Part shown: positions 1 through 11,839 of the stretch, one piece after another
How positions within the stretch are numbered: the stretch's first letter is position 1
Layout of the letters: each line of letters opens with the position of its first letter
From: Trametopsis cervina
Taxonomy: Eukaryota > Basidiomycota > Agaricomycetes > Polyporales > Irpicaceae
Assembly: GCA_022385755.1 (NCBI GenBank)
Contig: MU278354.1
Location: 636,805-700,804, forward strand
Direction of reading: 5' to 3'
DNA: 64,000 bases
Position numbers and translations under genes: made by a program
Notes under the pieces: generated by a model
Database searches by the model: none
What the model was told of the DNA's origin: nothing
What the model saw: only the letters and a program-made list of their open reading frames with translations

Positions 1-3000
1 TGTGCAGCCCGCCAGTCCAAATCTGCCAAAACGCTCCACGGGCGCCACGGATCTCGAGTGCATGATCGCAGCATACTGTACCGCCCACACAAGAACGGTC
101 CAGGCCCCCGCAGAGCACCGTACCACACAAAACCAGAAACGTGAACAAGCACGGAACTGTCGACCCCGGATATACAAAACGGGGTCCCATCCGGTCTGTT
201 CTGTTCTGTCCTGCTCTCGCCGCCACCACCAAACCGCATATACCACGAAATGAGTGAAGAGAAAGAGCACTCACCATCCGCATCAAAAATATCTCTACAA
301 TACCGTCCGCCCACCCTCATCTCCCCCGGCCACGTCCCCAACAACTCCACAATCTGCGCACAATGATCATCGTCCCTCCCAAACAGCGCGCCACGGCTCT
401 GCGGGTCGAACAGATACTCCGCCGTCAACAGCTCGAACACGACACACGCCGCGCTCCACACGTCCGCCGTCGCGCCCCAGTCGCGCCGGCCTGTGAGGGC
501 CTCGGGCGCGCGGTATTGACGCGTTTGGATGGATTCGGTGTAGTGCGTGTGCAGGGGAGTTGCGTTGCCTAGGTCTGCGATCTTGATCGTTATCGGCGGC
601 GAGTGCGACAGCACTCGGGATGAGGACGAAGACGAAGATGAGAGAGCTTCGCGATCTGAAGAGGATAATGGTGAAAGAGAGGGCGAAGAGACCGACGAGC
701 TCAGCGCCGAAAGCGACGGTGAGTGCTCTTGCGCTCCCTCACGTACCGCGTCGTTCGAGCGACGACGGCTGGGCGGGGCGGTCTGCGAGAGCAGCGAGGG
801 CTTCGCGGGCGGGAGCACGTGCGCTTTCGTTGGCTTTTCAATCTCGTCTGTACGCAGTACATCGGTCGCGAACCCTGCGTCCTCCTCTTCCTCCTCTGCC
901 TCTTTCTGCTCTTTCTGCTGCTGCTTCTGCACACCGTCCGTCTGCGCCTTCTGTTGCACGCGGAGCCCGCCGAACATCTGCGTACTCCGCGCCTCCTCTA
1001 GCTCTCTCTCCATCGCCTTGCGTATATGCATCCCCACCAACCTGTCCTTCCCAACGAGCCCGCCGCCGCTCACCACCACTCTTCCCTGCCCCTCCACTCC
1101 CACCTTCTTTGCCTCTGTCTCCACCCTTCCCTTACCCTCCTTCTCAATCTCGATCTCCTTAAACTCCGACAAACTCCCAACACTAGAAGCAGGCGTCTCC
1201 ACCTCCCCTCCCCTTCCCCCATGCCCCTCCCCATCCATGTCTCCATCCCCATCGAACCCCAAATCAGTCCCAACACTCCCCGCCGAAAACACCGCACTAG
1301 CCCCAACACTAACGCTATCACACATCTCAGAATCCGCGCTCCTCTGCTTCGTCAGACCCACCCCACCCATCACGAGCCGGCTCAGCGGTACAGGCTTGCT
1401 CCTCGTATTCACGTTCGCGTTCGCGTTTGTGTTCTTGGAGGAGAACATCCCGCCGAGCCCCGCGAACGACGAGAACACGCTTCCGAGCCCGCGCGGGCTT
1501 GCGCTATGCGCGTGCGTGGACAGACTTGGAGCGCTAGCGGGTGGACTGACGAGCGGCTGGCTGTTCCATATCTGCACCTGTCTCCTCGGTGCGTTCACCC
1601 CCACCGCACCCCTCCTCGCACCACCACCACCACCGCCCGATTTGAGGGGCGGTAACGGCATCCCGACGTGCTGGGACGTAGGGGGCGGCGAGACGGACAG
1701 TTCTTGTCTGATGTGCGCTTCGACGTTCGGTATCGATATCACTGTAAACACACGCGTAAGCGGGGGTACAAGAAAGCAACGAAGAGAATGAAAGAGGGCA
1801 GAGAAAGGGAGGAGGACGCACTGATATTCTCAGGCTTGATATCCGTATGCACAAGCCCACACTCCTCATGCAAATACTGCAGGCCCATCAGGATCTGCCG
1901 CGTGATGAGCTTCACGAGCGGGACGGGGACGCCGGACGTCTTGTGCCGCTCGATCAGCCCGAGCAGGTTCTCGCCGAGGGGCTCGAATACTATGCATACG
2001 TGTGCGTTCTGTCTTCCCTTCTGCGCTGAGCCGTTTTGGGAGAGGGCGGTGGAAGGGGCGGGGGAAGGGAAGAGAGAGGAGAAGGATGCAGAGGAGGATG
2101 AGGACGGAGAGGGAGAGGGCGTGTGTGTGAATGCATCGAGGAATGAGACGAGGTGGGCCCGGCCGGCGTGGGCAGGGTTCGCGGCGGCCACTTGGCGCAG
2201 GAGCTTGATCTCGTCGCGGGCGGTCTCGGCGTAGCGCGTCGCGGATTTTACGACTTTGAGCGCGGAGTGTTTGTTCTCACTGGATGAGTGATGATGCGGT
2301 GCGGTCAGTGACATGATTTTCTGCGCACGAGCACGGAAGACAGAAAAGAAAAGAAGGAGGAGAAAGGAAGAAGGGGAGAGGAGGAGCACGGGACGAGAGA
2401 CGAGTAAGAGGGTGGGAAGACGTGCGGATTCTCGGGACGAACGAACATTCCTCGCTCGTCTGACTCCTCTGGAATGCACGCGCAGGTAGAGAATGCAGAA
2501 CGGGGTGCGGAGTGCGGAGAACGGAGGGAAGAGGAGCGAGGGGCCGAGGCGTGTCGGGCCTCCGTGTCTCAGCGTCCCCGGCTGCGCGCTGCCACGCCAC
2601 TCGCAGTGAGTGAGTCACCCCCCGCAAGCTAGGCCACACCGACGAGTGCGATGAAAGCAAGACGAGAGAAGATGGAGAGCAAGGAAAGCGATGGAGAGAA
2701 GAGGGGTACTCACTGGTTGTCTTTGACGAGCCATACGGTCGAAAAATGTCCCCATCTGCGAAGAACACATCCAATGTGAGTATTCGTTCACCACAGTCGA
2801 ACACGACAGAGCAAGGAAGATGATAGCAAAGAGCAAGTCGCAAGAGCGAGAAGAAGAGCAAGAGGGGCCTCGATAGATAACGCAAGATAACGGCGAAACC
2901 CTCCCCTCCTCCCAACACCCAACACTCAAACAGAACAGAGATAGATCCGTGGTCGCATACGCACCCGAGCTTCCGAAGCACAGTGTACCGGCCCTCTTTG

Positions 3001-3188
3001 AACGAATCGCGCAGCTTCACCTGCAAATACCCGCCCTGATCGTACTCTGCCGGCGACTCTTCCTCTGCTCCTGCTCCAATCGCACTATTACTATTACTCG
3101 CCGGAGGAGGATGGTCGGGGACAGGAACGATCTGGGGGCCAGCGGGCGTGAGCACGTATTGGTATTTCGCGCACGGGGGCTGAGGCAT
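1..3188 (-). CDS. SR-protein kinase (SRPK/Sky1 family), 3' end cut by window edge
   Basis: CMGC-group kinase that phosphorylates arginine-serine-rich splicing and mRNA-export factors. I read exons 3188-2965, 2755-2714, 2279-1822 and 1741-275, with frame kept across each junction. The glycine loop (LGWGHFSTVWL) is assembled across the first intron, followed by ALKVVKSA with the ATP lysine, then HTDIKPENIM and IADLGNA. The fourth exon then reads QTRQYRAPE, DVWSAACVVFELLTAEYLFDP and a DDDH segment typical of SRPKs. The two kinase halves are split by a low-complexity spacer of roughly 360 residues, as is usual in this family. The N-lobe also carries a Ser/Pro-rich loop. A donor (GTGAGT) lies at 274-269. 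The last exon continues off the left edge and its frame within 1-110 was not resolved. The ATG was chosen because it opens the exon leading into the KEGRYTVLRKLG segment. Confidence 0.9.
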
Positions 3189-4310
3189 GCAATGACGATA
3201 ATCGCAGTGTTAAACGTTAAGTGTAAACGGAAAAGGGAGTGGCGGGAAAGGTGGTAGAGGTAGAGGTAGGTAAGGAGTACAGAGCGAAAAAGACGCGCTG
3301 CGCTGTGGGTGGGTGTTTTCTAGCACACACCACGGGCACGAGCCGACGGAGGGGGCGCACGGGCGCGCGTATGTCACGTCTCTGCGGTTGTCACGCTCCA
3401 CGCTTATCGCACCCAATGGTGAGGCGCCGATTAGGGGCGTGACAACATCCTGCAGCAGTGGATTTCACGTGTCACGGTTGGGTGGACTGGCTGGGCGCAC
3501 CACGACGCGCTCGAGAAGCTGCTGGATGAATGCGAGGGCGCAGCTGGGTCATTACATCACCACCTCATGCATTGTGGCTTCTTTTCTGGGTTTCTGTAAT
3601 CTCCCCGTACCGTTCAATACAGTTCGTTATGAGCGATGAACCTGGTGATTTTGGGATCGTCACAATCTACGGTACGGTAACGAAATCGCAATCGCGCAAG
3701 AAAATTAAATTAAATTGTCATCGGCGCGGTGTGCGGTGCGATCGTGATCAGGCCCGTCTGCACATGCCGCCGAGGAGTGCGCATCCGGCACGCATCGGAC
3801 TTCCACCGCCCTTTTCTGGCTTTCAAACATAACTTCCCGACAAGCGAGCGAGCGAGCGGCGCACACCGCATCCAGCCACCCGCTCCCCGGTCCGCACCCC
3901 ATTGCCCCTCTCCAATTCCTCGCCAAGTCGCATCACACGCGCTGGCGCTGACGCTAGACCATCACCGTCGTCCTGCGCTTCGCCACCCTGACTGACCGAA
4001 CCACACATACCGAGCATCCCGGATCTTCTCCACCAAAAACGCCAAAAACAAACCAACAAAACAAACGAATGCTCGCTTCTCTTTCTCCTTCTCGCCTTCT
4101 TCTGGCCGTGTTCGTGTTTGTGTGTGCTGACTACGCCTACGCCGCGCTCATCACCTAATCTCGCATCACCTTATTCTGCACCGAGCATCACCTAACTTCG
4201 CAGAGCTCACTCTTCGAGTCCCCCTTCTCCCGGTCCAGCAGGCTCTGACCACACTCTATCAGTCCACTCACCACTTCCCTCACACCGCACATCCTAACAC
4301 ACCGTAAACG
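3189..4310. promoter_or_regulatory. Divergent intergenic region between two kinase genes
   Basis: About 1.1 kb between the start codons of the SRPK gene (minus) and the STE20-type kinase gene (plus). No convincing coding exon was seen on either strand. Pyrimidine-rich tracts near 4075-4100 and 4210-4270 resemble the CT-rich leaders found just upstream of many fungal start codons. No clear TATA box was recognised. Confidence 0.5.
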
Positions 4311-6443
4311 ATGCCGGCTCCCGCACACACGTTCATCGGCGCCGTAGAGGACGAGTGGCAGCTCTACAGGTTCGTCTCCCCTCCCTCCTTCCGTCCACCT
4401 CTCCACTCTCCACTCCCCGCCGCATCCAATGTGGCTGCTTCGCACCTCGCTAACGACAACTCACCGTATACAGCGACGACCCCACAGACTACACACTCGG
4501 CCCTCCAATCGGGTACGGCGCATCCTCCATAGTATACGCCGCGACGTTCCATCCGTCCACCGCCCCTTCTCCCCCTTCCTCTGCCCCTTCTTTCCCTCCC
4601 TCTCCCTCTGCTCACCAACCCACCACGGCGGCGCAGCCTCCGCCCGCCGCCAACCCACCCGCACCAACTCCCTGCGCCCTAAAAGTAATAGACCTAGACC
4701 GCCTCCCCCCCTCCGCCCTCCGTCTCCTAACCCAAGAAACCCAACTAATGTCGCTCTCCAAACACCCAAACGTCCTGCGCGTCCGCGGCACCTGGATGGA
4801 CGGCCCGAAGCTCTACATCGCGCTCCGGCTCATGAACGCGGGGTCTGCGATGGACGTCATGCGGTATGCGTGGCCTGGCGGGATGGAGGAGGAGGTTGTT
4901 AGGTGTATTTTGAGGCAGGCGTTGGAGGGGCTTAAGTGAGTACATACATCTCCTTCTGTCCGCATGGGCAAAATTATTGATGAGGATGGATAGCTACTTG
5001 CATGTGAACGGCCTCATCCACCGCGACGTCAAAGCCGCCAACCTCCTCATCGACGACGACGGTACAGTCCTGCTCGGCGACCTCGGCGTCGCCGCGCCTC
5101 TCTGGGAGACAGGCGAAGACGCGCTCCCCGCAGTACGCGCCGCACCCGCATCCTCAGCATTCGCCCGTCCCGGCGGCAGCAGCGGGGGAGGGCACATCAT
5201 CCTCTCAACGCCCCCCACACACGGGCACGCCCATACGCACAACGCGAAGCACCGACCGCTCGGCAAGCGCAAGTCCTTCGTCGGCACACCGTGCTGGATG
5301 GCGCCCGAGGTGATCACAGGCAAGACATACGACGCCTCCGCCGACATCTGGTCCTTCGGCATAACCGCACTCGAGCTCGCGCACGGGCGGGCTCCACACA
5401 CGCGTTCCCCGCCCTCCGCCGCCCTAACCTCCATCGCGCTCTCCCCGCCCCCAACGCTCGACCGCGCAGGCGGCGCGCACCGCTACAGCGCCTTATTCGC
5501 CGAAGTCGTCTCGCTCTGTCTGAACAAAGACCCCGCCCGCCGTCCGAGCGCGGAGACGCTACTTGGGATGGCGTGGTTCAGAGGGGCGAAGAAGAAGGGG
5601 TACTTGGTGGGGAAGGTCCTGAAGGGTCTCCCGCCGTTGACGACGAGACAGGAGAGGAGGGCGGTGGGGCAGGGGACGACGTTGACGCATTGGACTGCGG
5701 CGAGTTGGGATTTTAGCTTGACGCATGCGAGTGCGGGTGCGGGGGGTGTTAGGATGGCGAGTCCGACTGCTAGTGTGTATAGCGCTAGGAGTGGGTGGAA
5801 GAGGAGGAGCGGACGGGTGCCGGATGAGGGGGTTTTTGCGATCGAGGATGAGGATGGGGATGGGGTTGTTGGTGAGGAGCCGCAGAGGACGGAGGGGGGA
5901 GAGGGGCGTGAGGAGGGTGCGGCTGCGTATGCGCGACGTGTGCGTGCGAGACAGCATCGGAGGTCGGGATCCGGAGGAGGCTCGAGATCGCGCGCGCACT
6001 CACGGACCGTCTCCCTCGCAGAGTCGATCCACGAAGACGAAGACGAGGAGGGCGAGACCCCACCAGACGACGAACCGCCCGCAGCACCGCACAATCACCT
6101 AGACGTTCCCGCAGCTTCATCCTCCCTCTCCTCTTCCTCCCCATCCGACTCATCAATAATCGAGCCCGCAACGCCTCCTAGCACCTCCAAGCCCAACATC
6201 AGCATCGCCTCAAGCCCATCCGGCGCAGGCCGACTCTGGCGCAAACTGCGCGGCGGAGTCGAGCGGAAGGATAAGGGCGGCGGGGAAGGGGAGGTGGGAG
6301 GTGGTAGTGGTGGAGTGAGTGGAAGGAGGAAAGGGAAAGGAGGGACGTTGGGGGGCCTTCTCGCGCAGAGGGTTGCGAGCAGCGGGGCGGGGCTTGTGCG
6401 GACCGTCAGTGCAAGTGGGAATGGCAGCACGAATGCCTCTTGA
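4311..6443 (+). CDS. STE20-family protein kinase (SPS1/OSR1-like)
   Basis: Three exons (4311-4369, 4474-4935, 4994-6443) give 656 residues. The kinase domain starts at about residue 15: a glycine loop IGYGASSIVYAA, a proline-rich insertion, then ALKVIDLDRL with the ATP lysine. Downstream are the catalytic loop HRDVKAANLL, GDLGVAA in place of the usual DFG, and GTPCWMAPEV followed by DIWSFGITALELA. This TPCWMAPE subdomain VIII is typical of germinal-centre kinases and closest to SPS1/OSR1/FRAY. The C-terminal half after about residue 270 is Gly/Ser/acid-rich with no recognised domain. Such kinases act in stress, osmotic or morphogenesis signalling; the substrate here is unknown. A serine-rich insertion separates the DLG and activation segments. 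Confidence 0.88.
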
Positions 6444-7093
6444 GGTGTGCGTTCGTTCCATGGATGGATGCATGGAGAGGTGTCGTCAGGCGGGCGTGCG
6501 TGTTGATGTCATTGGACGTCTTGCACGCACAGAGCTCTCCCGCTGGTTCTCTCACGTGACGCGGGGAAGCAAGACGAAGCGAGGGTCCTCTTCATCTTCT
6601 CCGGGTGATCGTCGCTCTGGTGCGCGGATCTGTGACACCGCGCATGAACGCACGAACGCACGACGTCTTCTGTGCACATCATCGCATCATCCATCCATCC
6701 CCATCGACGCTCTCCCCGCGCGCATCCTTCACATTCATTCATCGCATCTAATCACATGCAGCTCTCATCTACCTCAGCTCGTTCGGGCGGACGGTATTAA
6801 TCTGTCCGTCGAGCGGCGTTATGCTTCATTTCATTTCATCCATACCCAATCTTTCCTTGTTCTCTGCTGAGTGTATGGATACGGACAATGTCTGGATCAT
6901 TTGTAATGTAACATTATGTGTATGTAGCAATAGCGTGTAATAACAAGATACCTACTCCGCGACATTGGATTTAATCTCCAGTTCTCAAAGCTTCTGTCCA
7001 TTATTCAAGAAGCACTTTCTGCTTGTACTCCCACTTCTAGCTTGTTATGATGCACAACCGTCTGACAACGCGCCTTCAAACACCCCACACTAT
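6444..7093. other. Intergenic, no gene seen
   Basis: 3' flank of the STE20-type kinase gene, AT-richer towards 6880-6960. Short ORFs here have no recognisable content. No terminator or repeat could be assigned with confidence. Confidence 0.5.
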
Positions 7094-7171
7094 GGCGCTA
7101 TAGTGTAGTGGTTATCACTTGGGATTCTGATTCCACCTTCCCAAAACCCAGGTTCGAGCCCTGGTAGCGCC
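7094..7171 (+). tRNA. tRNA-Gln(CTG) with a short intron, copy 1
   Basis: Acceptor GGCGCTA pairs with TAGCGCC. The D arm (TAGTGTAGTGGTTATCAC) matches eukaryotic tRNA-Gln, the T arm is CCAGG TTCGAGC CCTGG, and the anticodon stem is TGGGA/TCCCA. The anticodon loop begins TTCTGA, placing CTG at positions 34-36. About 7 bases after position 37 form the intron. A run of five T about 30 bases downstream could serve as the Pol III terminator. The alternative register (anticodon TCT) needs a shifted stem and is less consistent with the D-arm spacing. Confidence 0.88.
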
Positions 7172-7398
7172 TTCATGATCGAGCAGGACGTTCTGTCTAT
7201 CATTTTTACTCTCGTTCCATGCCCTGCGATTCCGTTTTGTACAACGCACAGAAACAATTCTGAAACATCTCCACCGCAAAAAAAAATATTGTCTCTCCAG
7301 GTGTATAAATAAACTGCGATCTCAGGCCTCGAATGGTTCGTTTGGCAGCAAAAGTCCATTAATCGTATTCTATATACAAGCCACAACACAACGCGCCT

Positions 7399-9785
7399 CT
7401 ACAGCGGCAGACCGCACACCTCGCAGTCCGAGCCCCCATGCGAGTTCTCAAACGTACAATGCGGGCACACCCTGATCCCACGCGACGCGCTCTCTCCTGC
7501 ACCCGCACCTGCGCCCCCTGCTGCGCCCACGCCGCCGCTTCCACCCTCCTCTCGCGTGAACTGATCGAGGAGCTCGCGCGGGATGTCTTCGTCCATCGCG
7601 TGTCCTGACGAGCTGCCGACTGTCTGTCCGGATGACTGTTGTGCTGCAAAAAATCAAACAAAGCATCAGCATCAACTCAACTCATGAGAACACCATCGAA
7701 GGTACTCACGAGCCATCTCCCTCGCAAACGTAACAAGCGTCTGCCAGCTCTCCGTCCCAAACAGCTCATCACTAACCCCCGGATCCTCCAAATCCGGCGC
7801 AGACGCCGCCCTCAACAGCACCCTCATATCCTTCTGCGAAACAAGCTGCGTCGTCCCCAAGAACGCGACGAGATGCCAGTCGCTCAGGTAATGCGCGAGT
7901 TCTGTGCGGATGTGCGAGGGCCCGCTGCCGGGCTGCACGTCGGGCGCGCGTAGGCGCGCGAGCTCGCGCAGGACGCGTTCGGTGCTTTGGTCTTCCATGC
8001 CTGGGCGGTTCTCGATTAGTCTTGCGGAGCGGAAGAGCGGTTGGGGGTCTTGTGGGAAACCATGCGAGATCTGCGTTTGTGCATCATCAAACGTCAGCTC
8101 AACACTCCCAGCTCCAAGATGAGCTCAGGAGGGAAGGAAGGAGAGGACGTACGGTGACCATAAGATACTCAACCGGAAAGCACGGCTTCGCGCTCTGCTT
8201 CACCTCGAGCCCATACTCATTCTTAAACCTAAAAAACACATCCGGGATATACCTCGCATGATCCACCGACCGATCCTCCTCCTTCACCCTCACGATCCCC
8301 GGGTCCACGCTCGCCTCGATCATATCAGCATCGACCATAGCACACGCCTGCTCCGACACCTGGAACGCGCGCACGTCCACCGCGCCGTCCTCCGTGCCCG
8401 TCAGCACCGCCCCGACCATGCGCGACGCGAATAGACCGGTGGGCGACGAGCGCGAGGCGGTGCGGTTAGCGAGCTGCACGCGCGCGGCGAAGACTGCTTC
8501 GAGCGAGGAGAGGTAGAATGATTGTGGGTGCCGTTTGTATACTGTTTTCGACACGTCGTCTGCGCGCGGTACGAGGTCTGTGAAGATATACCCCACGATG
8601 CCGAGGGGCGCAGACGCATGTTGCGCGAGTTCTCGAATACGCGGCTCGTCCTCCCACGGCAGCCCGAGTTCGAGCCCATCAAGTTCACCCTGCTGCGGCG
8701 GCTCATGGATAGCCTCAACGACAGCCTTCACGCCCATCGGGACCTTATCATACGGGGCGTACCGCCCAATGAGCCACCCGAACCGCTGGAGGCCCGTCAC
8801 GCGCCACGCGTGCAGGAACCGGTCGATGATGTCCTGCGACGCGATCTCGAGGTAGTCTACCATCCTGAACGGCTGGCTCTGGAGCGTTATAGCCGACGGC
8901 TGGCATTTCGTGCAGATGCCCTGGGGCCAAGACGGGTGCAGGCCGCTCGGGCACGGCACTTTGACTTTGTAGTCCAGCGGCTCGAGCGGCGGGAGGAGCG
9001 CAGATGCGGACGCAGCGGCGGCGGCGCCTTTGGGGGAGAGCTTGTTGATGTAGGCGTGGTACGAGAGATGCTTGATGTTGTGCTCCGAATGGTACTTGGC
9101 GTCGTAGGGCTCGAGCGGCATGCAGTAGTCGCACATCGCGTTGAATCCGTGCTTGCAGAAGTTGGAGTCCCGCCCGCGCGGGATCTTGCCGTCCTGGGAC
9201 CGCCAGTATGTGTCCACAGGGTCCTCTTGCACGCTTTCCCAGGGACGTTTAGGGGCGTGAGTCGCGGGTGCTGCAGTACCATTGGTGGTGGAGGCGGGCG
9301 GCGCCACGGCGGGTGTCGATGTGCTCGGGCTTGCGCGGGACTGGTACGACACGAATAGCAGGTCGCCATGCCTGGGAGACGACGACGACGACAACGCAGC
9401 AGTCAGCAGACAGAAACAGCATTACAAGGAGACACGAGCGGAGATTGCGCACTTGATACCGAGGGACTGCAGAGTGCGGTTGCGCAGTGTGGACACGAGA
9501 GTCTCGTTCCCGCGTGGCTGATTGGAGATCGCTATTGTATCGGCATCGGCGTCAGTAGTCGTCTCGAGGATCTATGCAAGAATGAGGTGGTATGAGGAAT
9601 GCTGTCCATGCATGTCTGCAAAAAGGGGGCCGGGAGAGACACGCGCCTTTGCCACGAGCTCGGAAATGTCTGCGTTTGGCTCGAGGGGGAACCTGAAGTT
9701 GCCGTCTTTGCTCCTGATCCTGACGAGCTGCGGGGTGTGAGTGGGCGAGCGGGATGAGTCGGGGGCATGGGTGGGACATTACCAT
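7399..9785 (-). CDS. NPL4: NPL4-like Cdc48/p97 cofactor
   Basis: Partner of Ufd1 and Cdc48/p97 in extracting ubiquitinated proteins from the ER membrane and complexes. Exons 9785-9783, 9727-9647, 9571-9453, 9371-8153, 8070-7710 and 7643-7399 give 675 residues. The order is: an N-terminal ubiquitin-like region (LVRIRSKDGNFRFPL, then IKHGDLLFVSYQS); the NPL4 zinc-binding region with Cys/His around NFCKHGFNAMCDYCMPL; a long MPN-like domain (HPSWPQGICTKCQPSAITL, then RFGWLIGRY); and a C-terminal RanBP2/NZF finger CPHCTFENSHGGSDCEVCGL. The first coding exon is only the ATG, followed at once by a donor GTAATG. This start is preferred because the joined protein begins MLVRIRSKDG as in the family. 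The second intron appears to begin GC (GCGCGT). Confidence 0.93.
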
Positions 9786-10321
9786 TGTGTTTTATAATAC
9801 GGTAGACGTCGCGGTCGTCGTGGTCGGTGCTCAAGATGTGCGCGCGGACGGCGTCCAAGCTGACGCGTTCATTACGACGCGCATGCTCCTCGCGTGTCAC
9901 GTGGGTGCGTGGGAAGTGCAGGTCATACTTATGGGCGCTTTCCGGCGGCTCAGTTAGCCATGACGCGAGACGCCGGCCCAAAGTCAAATAGAATGAGTGC
10001 GCATGGATCTGAGATCATGTCGCCATACGCTGCGAGGATTGCGCATATTCAATGTTACTTTACGCAACATGAAGAGGAGGTCCTTCCGTGAACAGCACAC
10101 CATTCGTTCTTCGGTTTGTATGACTGCCTGAAGACCACACCAAGGGTGAAATTACAAATTTAGTGAACTATCGCTATCAGAACCCAGGGTGGCGATGAGG
10201 ACGAGAAAGACTTCCCAAGCTCTCCTCCCCCGAAGCGAGGCGTACCGTTGAGTGGGCCCCATCTTCGTAGCGTTTCGCTTGGGCGGTATATCTGCCGTCA
10301 AATAGTCCCAGCCGTAAGAGT
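9786..10321. promoter_or_regulatory. Divergent intergenic region between NPL4 and the bZIP gene
   Basis: About 540 bases between oppositely transcribed genes. Short ORFs here look like chance frames. No TATA box or defined factor site was recognised. Confidence 0.4.
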
Positions 10322-11538
10322 ATGGATCATCACCACCCCATCCCACCCGGTGGACACAGTGGGCACAACCGAAGCGGCAACCCCAGCAACTCTGCACAGC
10401 GGCGAGGACGATCCTACAGCCAGCCACTGGCCAGCCCGCCCATACCGGGCACCAGCCAACACAGGGTGAGGACCGATGAACGTGGGATCTCCCGTCGCGA
10501 CAGAACACAAAACCTGACTTCCGATTTAACCTTCTTAGCCGCCAGACCCATACGACTATTTGAACAGTCAGCAGCCACAAGCAGGGCCCAGTAACGCACA
10601 GGCCTTCTTCTCGCCTCCTCTCCCGAGTTTTGACGACGACGACGAGGTCCTGCGCTCGTTCCTGTCCGACAACCATCAGCAGCACGGCCTGCACCCCCAT
10701 CACCTGCACCTCCCGCCCCTCATCGACCACACCATGCCGCCCCCCGCGCAACAGCAACAGATGCACCAGCTCCCCAACCAGCAACAGATGCCGCCCAATC
10801 CGCTGCTCTCCCAGACGTTCGTCGCGTGGCTGCAGTACATGCAGCTCCAGGTACAGCTGCAGCAGCAGCAGGGGGTAAGCCCGACTAATCAGCCCCCGCA
10901 TCCCCCGCCGCAGCAATCACAGCCCCCGCCGCCCCAACACCACCACAACACCCGTCAGCACCAGAACGTCCAACAATCGCACTCACCCTTCCCCGTGCAG
11001 CCGCCGCAGGGCTCGCCCCTGCAGTTCCCGCTCTCCCACCCCCATTCCCCCGAATCGCAGCCGCCGAGTAGCATCGCCGCCCCGATCAACACGCCGTCGC
11101 CCGAGGTCATAGACGATAACGACACGCAGGCGAGCGCAGAAGAGAAACGGCGGAGGAATACAGCCGCATCAGGTACGTCGGCAGCTGGTCCTGTGCACTT
11201 AGTTTGCTTATCATGTTTTTGCCACAGCGCGTTTCCGAGTGAAGAAGAAGCAGTGGACGCTGAACCTGGAGCGGTCGATTACCGACCTGTCCGGCCGCGT
11301 AGAGGAGCTTGAGAGGGAGGCGGCCGAGCTGCGCAGAGAGAACGGGTGGCTGAAAGAGATCGTCATGCTGAAGAGTAAACGAATAGGCACACAAGCGCGG
11401 GACGCCGATGCGAACGCGCCTGGCGACGGCGCGTCGGGGGGCTCGCCAAAAGACAACGCGCCAGACGAGGGCGACGGAGACAAGGACGAAGACGACGAGA
11501 GGAGTGGCGCGGGGAAAGGGAAAGAGGTGCAGCGATGA
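10322..11538 (+). CDS. bZIP transcription factor, Cys-3/Zip1-like basic region
   Basis: Exons 10322-10465, 10539-11172 and 11228-11538 give 362 residues. The N-terminal two thirds is a Gln/Pro/His-rich low-complexity region, plausible as an activation domain. The bZIP lies near residues 250-320. Its basic region is split by the second intron and reads KRRRNTAASARFRVKKK when joined, with the N-x(2)-A-A-x-x-x-R pattern. A leucine zipper follows with heptad leucines (LERSITDLSGRVEELEREAA). The NTAASARFR signature is shared with fungal Cys-3/MetR and Zip1/Zip11-type regulators of sulfur or stress responses; the target pathway here is inference. The tail is acidic. The start was chosen as the first ATG of the exon that joins in frame. 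Confidence 0.88.
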
Positions 11539-11839
11539 ATGACTACGATGCTCTATATACCTCTAGCGAATTCCGAATTGCTTGAATTCGGAATTGCAGG
11601 TTCCAGCAAGAACTTGCCTTTCTGAGTACAGTCCCCGCCAAGCTGCATCACTCGCTCTTTGCCGGCGAAGGGCGCGCTTATTTCCCCCGACCGTCGCTTC
11701 ACTGTTCGCGTGCGACTCCTGCGTTCCTGCCTTCTCCTCTCCCACCATCTTCACCCTTATCTCTTTCTTTGCCTGCATCAGTCTCCCATCCACGCATATA
11801 TAATATTCATCTGTTCGTTGCACGCATATATAACACACA
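11539..11839. other. Intergenic between the bZIP gene and COX19
   Basis: A short imperfect palindrome around 11570-11596 (gaattccgaattgcttgaattcgg-type) follows the bZIP stop. The 100 bases before the COX19 start are pyrimidine-rich with two ATATATAA-like stretches near 11796-11802 and 11825-11832 that could act as TATA elements for COX19. Confidence 0.4.

Noticed and set aside
547..1791. 414-codon plus-strand open frame over the SRPK gene
   Set aside because: It is the antisense shadow of the kinase spacer exon, Ser/Pro/Cys-rich without a domain.
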